Part shown: piece after piece, positions 4,894 through 8,298 of the stretch
Layout of the letters: each line of letters begins with the position of its first letter
Position numbering within the stretch: position 1 is the first letter of the stretch
Assembly (NCBI GenBank): GCA_036265675.1
Contig: DATAOP010000071.1
Location: 1-8,298 of the forward strand
Direction of reading: 5' to 3'
Length of the DNA stretch: 8,298 nt
From: VRUE01 sp036265675
GTDB taxonomy: Bacteria > Actinomycetota > Thermoleophilia > Solirubrobacterales > 70-9
Position numbers and translations under genes: made by a program
The notes under the pieces: generated by a model
Told to the model about the DNA's origin: nothing
The model's input: only the letters and a program-made list of their open reading frames with translations
The model's database searches: none

Positions 4894-5804
4894 CCGACGT
4901 CGTCGTGTACTCCCGCCCAGGCTGCCACCTCTGCGAGGAGGCGATCGCCGCGATCGCCGCGATCCACTCCGAGGGCTATGAGTTCGAGCTGCGCGAGATC
5001 GATATCGAGAGCGAGGACTCACTGTTGGCGCGGATGCTGGAGCGGATACCGGTCGTCGAGGTCGAGGGCGAAGTCGTCTCCGAGCTCCGGCTCGACCCGG
5101 ACGCACTGCGCGCCCGGCTCGATACTGTGGGGTGGATGGAGCGGGCGGTAGAGGGGATCGACGTGCCGGACGACCTGATGGTCGACGGCGAGCGACTTTC
5201 GTTGGGCGTCGCGGCGCGCCTGTCGCGCTACCTCCAGGTCCTGACCCAGGCACGGAAGATGGGTCGGGAGACGATCTCCTCGCAGGAACTCTCCGACTAC
5301 ACCCACATCAACCCGACCCAGATCCGGCGCGACCTCTCCGGCTTCGGCAAGTTCGGCAAGCGCGGGGTCGGCTACAACGTCGACTCGCTCGTCGCCCAGA
5401 TCCGCAAGATCCTGCGCACCGCCGGCCAGCACAACATCGCCCTGTTCGGCGCCGGCAACCTCGGCCAGGCGATCGCCAGCTCCGACATCTTCGCCGATCA
5501 TGGGTTCCGGATCGTGGCGATGTTCGACGTCGACCCCGACCTGGTCGGGACCCAGGTCGGGGGGCTGCCGGTGCGCGACTTCACCGAGCTCGAGCAGGTC
5601 GTCTCCGAGCAGGACGTCGTCGTCGGCGTCCTCGCGGTGCCGGCCGCGGCCGCCCAGGCCGTTGCCGACCGCCTCGTCGACGCCGGGGTCAAGATCATCT
5701 TCAACTACTCCGAGCAGCTGCTCCAGGTCCCGCCGGAGGTGACCGTCCACACCTCGAGCCCCGCGGTCGACCTCCTCTATGCGCTCTACTTCTATCTGAC
5801 CTGA
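4890..5804 (+). CDS. rex: Glutaredoxin-like domain fused to redox-sensing transcriptional repressor Rex
   Basis: One uninterrupted 304-codon frame with two modules. Residues 1-80 are a glutaredoxin/DUF836-like thioredoxin fold: VVVYSRPGCHLCEE with C12-x2-C15, and RIPVVEVEG with cis-Pro P54. Residues about 103-304 are a complete Rex: winged helix with NPTQIRRDLSGFGKFGKRGVGY (141-162), Rossmann loop GAGNLGQAI (187-195), acidic residue at the end of the next strand (FDVDP, 212-216), and the helical C-terminus for domain swapping. Rex senses NADH/NAD+ and represses respiration and fermentation genes. Separate glutaredoxin and rex neighbours are common in actinobacteria, but here no stop separates them. 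TTG at 4890 starts the frame, overlapping the tsaD stop (TTGA). Stand-alone Rex could also be made from GTG 5163, preceded by GAGGGG, or from ATG 5136 or 5178. Rex identity is firm; a fused product is what the sequence predicts, untested. Confidence 0.9.
   Translation: MTDVVVYSRPGCHLCEEAIAAIAAIHSEGYEFELREIDIESEDSLLARMLERIPVVEVEGEVVSELRLDPDALRARLDTVGWMERAVEGIDVPDDLMVDGERLSLGVAARLSRYLQVLTQARKMGRETISSQELSDYTHINPTQIRRDLSGFGKFGKRGVGYNVDSLVAQIRKILRTAGQHNIALFGAGNLGQAIASSDIFADHGFRIVAMFDVDPDLVGTQVGGLPVRDFTELEQVVSEQDVVVGVLAVPAAAAQAVADRLVDAGVKIIFNYSEQLLQVPPEVTVHTSSPAVDLLYALYFYLT
4941..4964 (+). repeat. 9-bp tandem repeat GCGATCGCC (about 2.7 copies) inside the glutaredoxin domain
   Basis: GCGATCGCC at 4941-4949 and 4950-4958 is followed by GCGATC at 4959-4964. 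It encodes the Ala-Ile-Ala repeats just after the CxxC helix (EAIAAIAAI). It contains two copies of the palindrome GCGATCGC. Length is a multiple of three, so copy-number change would keep the frame. Probably a coding microsatellite. Confidence 0.6.
5151..5165 (+). promoter_or_regulatory. Possible internal ribosome binding site and GTG start for stand-alone Rex
   Basis: GAGGGG (5151-5156) lies 6 nt before an in-frame GTG (5163-5165) at the linker between the glutaredoxin and Rex modules. Initiation here would give a 213-aa protein beginning PDDLMVDGERLSLG, a normal Rex length. Two other in-frame starts (ATG 5136, ATG 5178) have weaker upstream signals. Confidence 0.4.
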
Positions 5805-5819
5805 GCCCTCCTGAATCCA

Positions 5820-6962
5820 ATGGACCTCGACCTCGCTAGGGAGAGACTCGAGTCCTCGGTCGATTTCACGATCGGCCTCGAGGAGGAGTTCGCGATCGTC
5901 GATCCGCGTACGCTCGAGCTCGAGCACCGATTCGAGGACGTCTACGCCGCCTGCCAGGCGGACGAGGTGCTGGCCGAGTCGGCGGCAGGAGAGCTGATCG
6001 CCTCCGAGATCGAGATCCGCTCCGGCCGCGCCGAGAGCTTCGCCGAGGCGGTCGCGATGCAGCGCGAGCGCCGCGACCGGCTCTTCGCCCTGGTCGCAGG
6101 AATGGGACTGGCGCTGGGGGCGACCGGCACCCACCCGTGGGCCGACTACCGCGAGCAGCGGATCATCGACACGCCCCACTACAACCGGCTGCGCCGCGAA
6201 CTCGGCTGGGTCGCCCAGCGCAACAACACCTGGAGCCTTCACCTGCACATGGGTATCCGCGGCGCCGACCGCGCGATCGCCGTCTGCGACCGGCTGCGCC
6301 AAGACCTGCCGCTGCTGCTCGCGGTCTCCGCCAACTCGCCCTTTCTCGACCGGCGCGACAGCGGCCTGCACTCGGTCCGGACCGAGATCTTCACTCGGAC
6401 CTTTCCCCGCTGCGGTATCCCCAGCCCATTCGGCGACTGGGCGACCTACGCCGACTTCGTCGACCTCCTGGTGCGGACGAACACCGTGATCGAGTCGACC
6501 CAGCTCTGGTGGAGCGTGCGGCCGCACCACAGGTTCGGGACTGTCGAGGTGCGGATCTGCGACGCCCAGACTCGCGGCGACGAGTCGTTCGGGCTCGCCG
6601 CCTTGATCGCCGCCTGCGTGGCCCAGGCGGCGATCGAGTACGACGAGGGGGGAGGGGGCCCGCTGCTCGCCGACCGCGAGATCGAGGAGAACCTCTGGCG
6701 GGCGATCCGGCACGGGATGAGCGGGCGCCAGATCGATTTCCGCGCCGAGGCCGAGGTCGAGGCGCGGGCGGCGCTCGAGGCGCTTCTCGCCCGCACCGAG
6801 CCGGCGCGCTCCCAGCTCGGGCTCGAGGTCGACCTCCCGGAGCAAAACGGCGCCCAGCGCGCCCGCGAGGCGCTCGACGCCGGGGTCTCGATCGAGGACA
6901 TCTACCGCGACGCTCTGGCGGAGACGCAGCGCACCTACACCGGGGCCAAGCAGGCGGCGTAA
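5820..6962 (+). CDS. YbdK-family carboxylate-amine ligase (glutamate-cysteine ligase GCS2 family)
   Basis: A 380-aa ATP-dependent ligase of the GCS2 family, which includes YbdK (weak gamma-glutamylcysteine synthetase, 372 aa in E. coli) and actinobacterial EgtA (gamma-glutamylcysteine for ergothioneine). Diagnostic segments: GLEEEF (19-24), GTHPWADY (103-110), WSLHLHMGIRG (138-148), SANSPF (170-175), RPHHRFGTVEVRICDAQT (234-251). Length fits YbdK better than the longer EgtA proteins. The ATG at 5820 is the only canonical start before GLEEEF; the frame is closed by the rex stop at 5802-5804. No Shine-Dalgarno is visible in the 15-nt gap, which instead contains CCTCCT (5807-5812), so translation may depend on coupling to rex. 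Its place directly behind a glutaredoxin-Rex gene suggests a thiol-related substrate, but the substrate cannot be told from sequence alone. Confidence 0.9.
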   Translation: MDLDLARERLESSVDFTIGLEEEFAIVDPRTLELEHRFEDVYAACQADEVLAESAAGELIASEIEIRSGRAESFAEAVAMQRERRDRLFALVAGMGLALGATGTHPWADYREQRIIDTPHYNRLRRELGWVAQRNNTWSLHLHMGIRGADRAIAVCDRLRQDLPLLLAVSANSPFLDRRDSGLHSVRTEIFTRTFPRCGIPSPFGDWATYADFVDLLVRTNTVIESTQLWWSVRPHHRFGTVEVRICDAQTRGDESFGLAALIAACVAQAAIEYDEGGGGPLLADREIEENLWRAIRHGMSGRQIDFRAEAEVEARAALEALLARTEPARSQLGLEVDLPEQNGAQRAREALDAGVSIEDIYRDALAETQRTYTGAKQAA

Positions 6963-6970
6963 CCCGCATT

Positions 6971-6983
6971 CAGCCGCAGGCTG
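6971..6983 (+). terminator. Short hairpin after the ligase gene, doubtful terminator
   Basis: CAGCC-GCA-GGCTG is a perfect 5-bp inverted repeat 8 nt after the ligase stop. It is short and no T-run follows (AGGACCCTTCCG), so termination by it alone is doubtful. It does lie where a boundary between the gene train and hppA would be expected. Confidence 0.2.
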
Positions 6984-7012
6984 AGGACCCTTCCGTCCGC
7001 GGCCCATATAGA
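6981..7012 (+). promoter_or_regulatory. Possible hppA promoter
   Basis: The AT-rich CATATAGA (7005-7012) stands out in GC-rich DNA and can be read as -10 CATATA or TATAGA. CTGAGG at 6981-6986 is a partial -35 (matches T, G, A of TTGACA) 18 nt before CATATA. Transcription would start near 7018, leaving a leader of about 33 nt that includes the GGAGG at 7036-7040. hppA is often expressed on its own, which makes a promoter here sensible. Confidence 0.35.
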
Positions 7013-7050
7013 CTCCCGCGCCGCTAAACCCAGCCGGAGGACTACGAACT

Positions 7051-8298
7051 TTGACCGACTTCCTGACCGAATACGGAGTCGTCGTCGCGCTCGTCTGCGC
7101 GGGGGCGGCCGTGATTTACGGACTGCTCATCACCAGAAGCCTGCTGTCGCGCTCGCCCGGAAACGAGCGGATGCAGGAAATCTCGAATGCCGTCCAGGAA
7201 GGCGCCAGCGCCTACCTGAACCGCCAGTACACGATCATCGCTGCGGTCGCGATCCCGATCGCGATCCTGCTCCTGATCCTCCAGAACTGGCAGACCGCGG
7301 TCGGGTTCGTGATCGGCGGCGTCCTCTCGGGCTCGGCCGGCTTCATCGGCATGAACCTCTCGGTCCGCGCCAACGCCCGGGTCGCCGAGGCGGCGCGCGG
7401 CGGCGTGCCCCCGGCACTCGACGTCGCCTTCAAAGGCGGCTCGGTCACCGGGCTGCTCGTCGTCGGCCTGGCTCTCTTCGGAGTCGCCGGCTACTTCGGG
7501 TTCCTCGTCCTCACCGGTGCCGCCGACACCGACAAGGAGGCGGTCGACGCGCTCGTCGGGCTCGGCTTCGGCGGCTCGCTGATCTCGGTCTTCGCCCGCC
7601 TCGGCGGCGGGATCTTCACCAAGGCGGCCGACGTCGGCGCCGACCTCGTCGGAAAGGTCGAGGCCGGGATCCCCGAGGACGATCCCCGCAACCCGGCCGT
7701 GATCGCCGACAACGTCGGCGACAACGTCGGCGACTGTGCCGGGATGGCGGCCGACCTGTTCGAGACCTATGCGGTGACCGCCGTCGCGGTGATGCTCCTC
7801 GGCGTCATCCAGTTCCCCGACTTCACCCGCGAGGTCGCGATCTATCCGCTGGCGATCGGCGCCGTGGCGATCATCGCCTCGATCATCGGGGCGCTCTCGG
7901 TGCGGACGCGGACCGGCAACGTCGAGGCGGCCCTCTACCGGGGTCTGGTCGTCTCGGCGGTGCTCTCCGCCGCGGCGTTCTACCCGATCACCAAGTGGCT
8001 GATGGACGACCCGCTGAGCGGCGGGGCGATCGGCAACACGACCGTCACCGATCTCTGGCTCTGCGGCCTGATCGGCGTCGGCGTCACCGCCCTGCTCTTC
8101 ATCCTCACCGACTTCTACACGTCCACCCGGTTCCGCCCGGTGAGGACGATCGCGCGCGCCTCCGAGACCGGCCACGCGACCAACATCATCCAGGGCCTCG
8201 CCCAGGGTCTCCAGTCCACCTCGCTGCCCGTCCTGGTGCTCGCCTTCGCGATCCTCGGCGCCTGGAAGCTGGCCGGCGGCGGGACCGAGGGGATCTAC
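7051..8298 (+). CDS. hppA: Membrane-bound proton-translocating pyrophosphatase HppA (3' end outside window)
   Basis: The first 416 codons of an integral-membrane pyrophosphatase that hydrolyses PPi and pumps H+ (or Na+); full-length bacterial enzymes are roughly 670-800 aa, so the last 40% or so is cut off by the window. The start is TTG at 7051 with GGAGG at 7036-7040, 10 nt upstream. A first membrane helix (about 8-28) is followed by the cytosolic M-x-E-I-x-x-A-V-Q-E-G-A-x-A-Y-L segment (41-56). Substrate-binding signatures are intact: KAADVGADLVGKVE (191-204), then DDPRNPAVIADNVGDNVGDCAG (210-231) with the aspartates that hold Mg-PPi, and MAADLFETY (232-240). Many further membrane helices are evident. 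The residues that tell K+-dependent from K+-independent types lie further downstream, so the subclass cannot be given. It is separated from the preceding ligase by 88 nt. Confidence 0.95.
   Translation, partial: MTDFLTEYGVVVALVCAGAAVIYGLLITRSLLSRSPGNERMQEISNAVQEGASAYLNRQYTIIAAVAIPIAILLLILQNWQTAVGFVIGGVLSGSAGFIGMNLSVRANARVAEAARGGVPPALDVAFKGGSVTGLLVVGLALFGVAGYFGFLVLTGAADTDKEAVDALVGLGFGGSLISVFARLGGGIFTKAADVGADLVGKVEAGIPEDDPRNPAVIADNVGDNVGDCAGMAADLFETYAVTAVAVMLLGVIQFPDFTREVAIYPLAIGAVAIIASIIGALSVRTRTGNVEAALYRGLVVSAVLSAAAFYPITKWLMDDPLSGGAIGNTTVTDLWLCGLIGVGVTALLFILTDFYTSTRFRPVRTIARASETGHATNIIQGLAQGLQSTSLPVLVLAFAILGAWKLAGGGTEGIY

Noticed and set aside
4941..4957. GCGATCGC palindromes resembling the cyanobacterial HIP1 sequence
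   Set aside because: Both copies lie in one coding tandem repeat for Ala-Ile-Ala, and nothing else in the window suggests cyanobacteria.
3862..5253. Long antisense open frame (463 codons) opposite tsaD
   Set aside because: Arg/Pro/Ala-rich translation with no motif; tsaD on the + strand has every conserved residue.
5802..5822. Stop codon readthrough from rex into the ligase (same frame, one TGA between them)
   Set aside because: There is a normal ATG right after the stop and no readthrough context or recoding structure was seen; a shared frame occurs by chance one time in three.
5019..7007. Long antisense open frame (662 codons) opposite rex and the ligase
   Set aside because: It mirrors two well-supported genes on the other strand. 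High GC removes stop codons from the antisense frame, and the translation is low-complexity (Asp, Arg, Gly, Leu, Glu) with no recognisable domain.
8011..8050. GNTT-containing segment in HppA as a potassium-dependence marker
   Set aside because: The GNTT here is in a loop near residue 330; the diagnostic GNTT(A/K) site lies further downstream, outside the window.
7042..8175. Antisense open frame (377 codons) opposite hppA
   Set aside because: The + strand encodes a clear membrane pyrophosphatase through the whole stretch; the antisense product is Asp/Arg/Glu-rich without domains.

Overview
The window is high-GC bacterial DNA (about 70% G+C over most of its length by sample counts) with every credible gene on the + strand. 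GC content, many GTG/TTG starts, and the presence of a family 4 uracil-DNA glycosylase, Rex and a membrane pyrophosphatase suggest an actinobacterium, perhaps the Thermoleophilia/Solirubrobacterales. That placement is inference; there is no rRNA or other direct taxonomic marker. No rRNA, tRNA, CRISPR array or transposase was seen.

Layout. (1) Positions 42-779 encode a His-rich cation diffusion facilitator without the usual cytoplasmic C-terminal domain, in DNA of visibly lower GC (about 57-62% in sampled lines). A 116-bp gap follows, opening with a tandem 10-bp repeat, and may be a junction between acquired and core DNA. (2) Positions 896-6962 are a tightly packed gene train: FmdB-type zinc ribbon, family 4 uracil-DNA glycosylase, tsaE, a small secreted basic Cys protein, tsaB, rimI, tsaD, a glutaredoxin-Rex fusion and a YbdK/GCS2-type carboxylate-amine ligase. 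Several neighbours overlap by 4-32 nt. (3) After an 88-bp gap, hppA (H+-translocating pyrophosphatase) starts at 7051 and runs off the window end.

Functionally the train joins DNA repair (UDG), the bacterial t6A37 tRNA-modification set (TsaE, TsaB, TsaD, with RimI as usual companion) and redox/thiol functions (glutaredoxin domain, NADH-sensing Rex repressor, a glutamate-cysteine-ligase-like enzyme). Points that deserve a second look are the uninterrupted glutaredoxin-Rex reading frame, a perfect beta-clamp-binding pentapeptide at the UDG C-terminus, a tsaB gene whose full-length start seems to be CTG, a secreted protein gene inside the t6A cluster preceded by a strong imperfect hairpin, and the CTD-less CDF transporter beside a tandem repeat.
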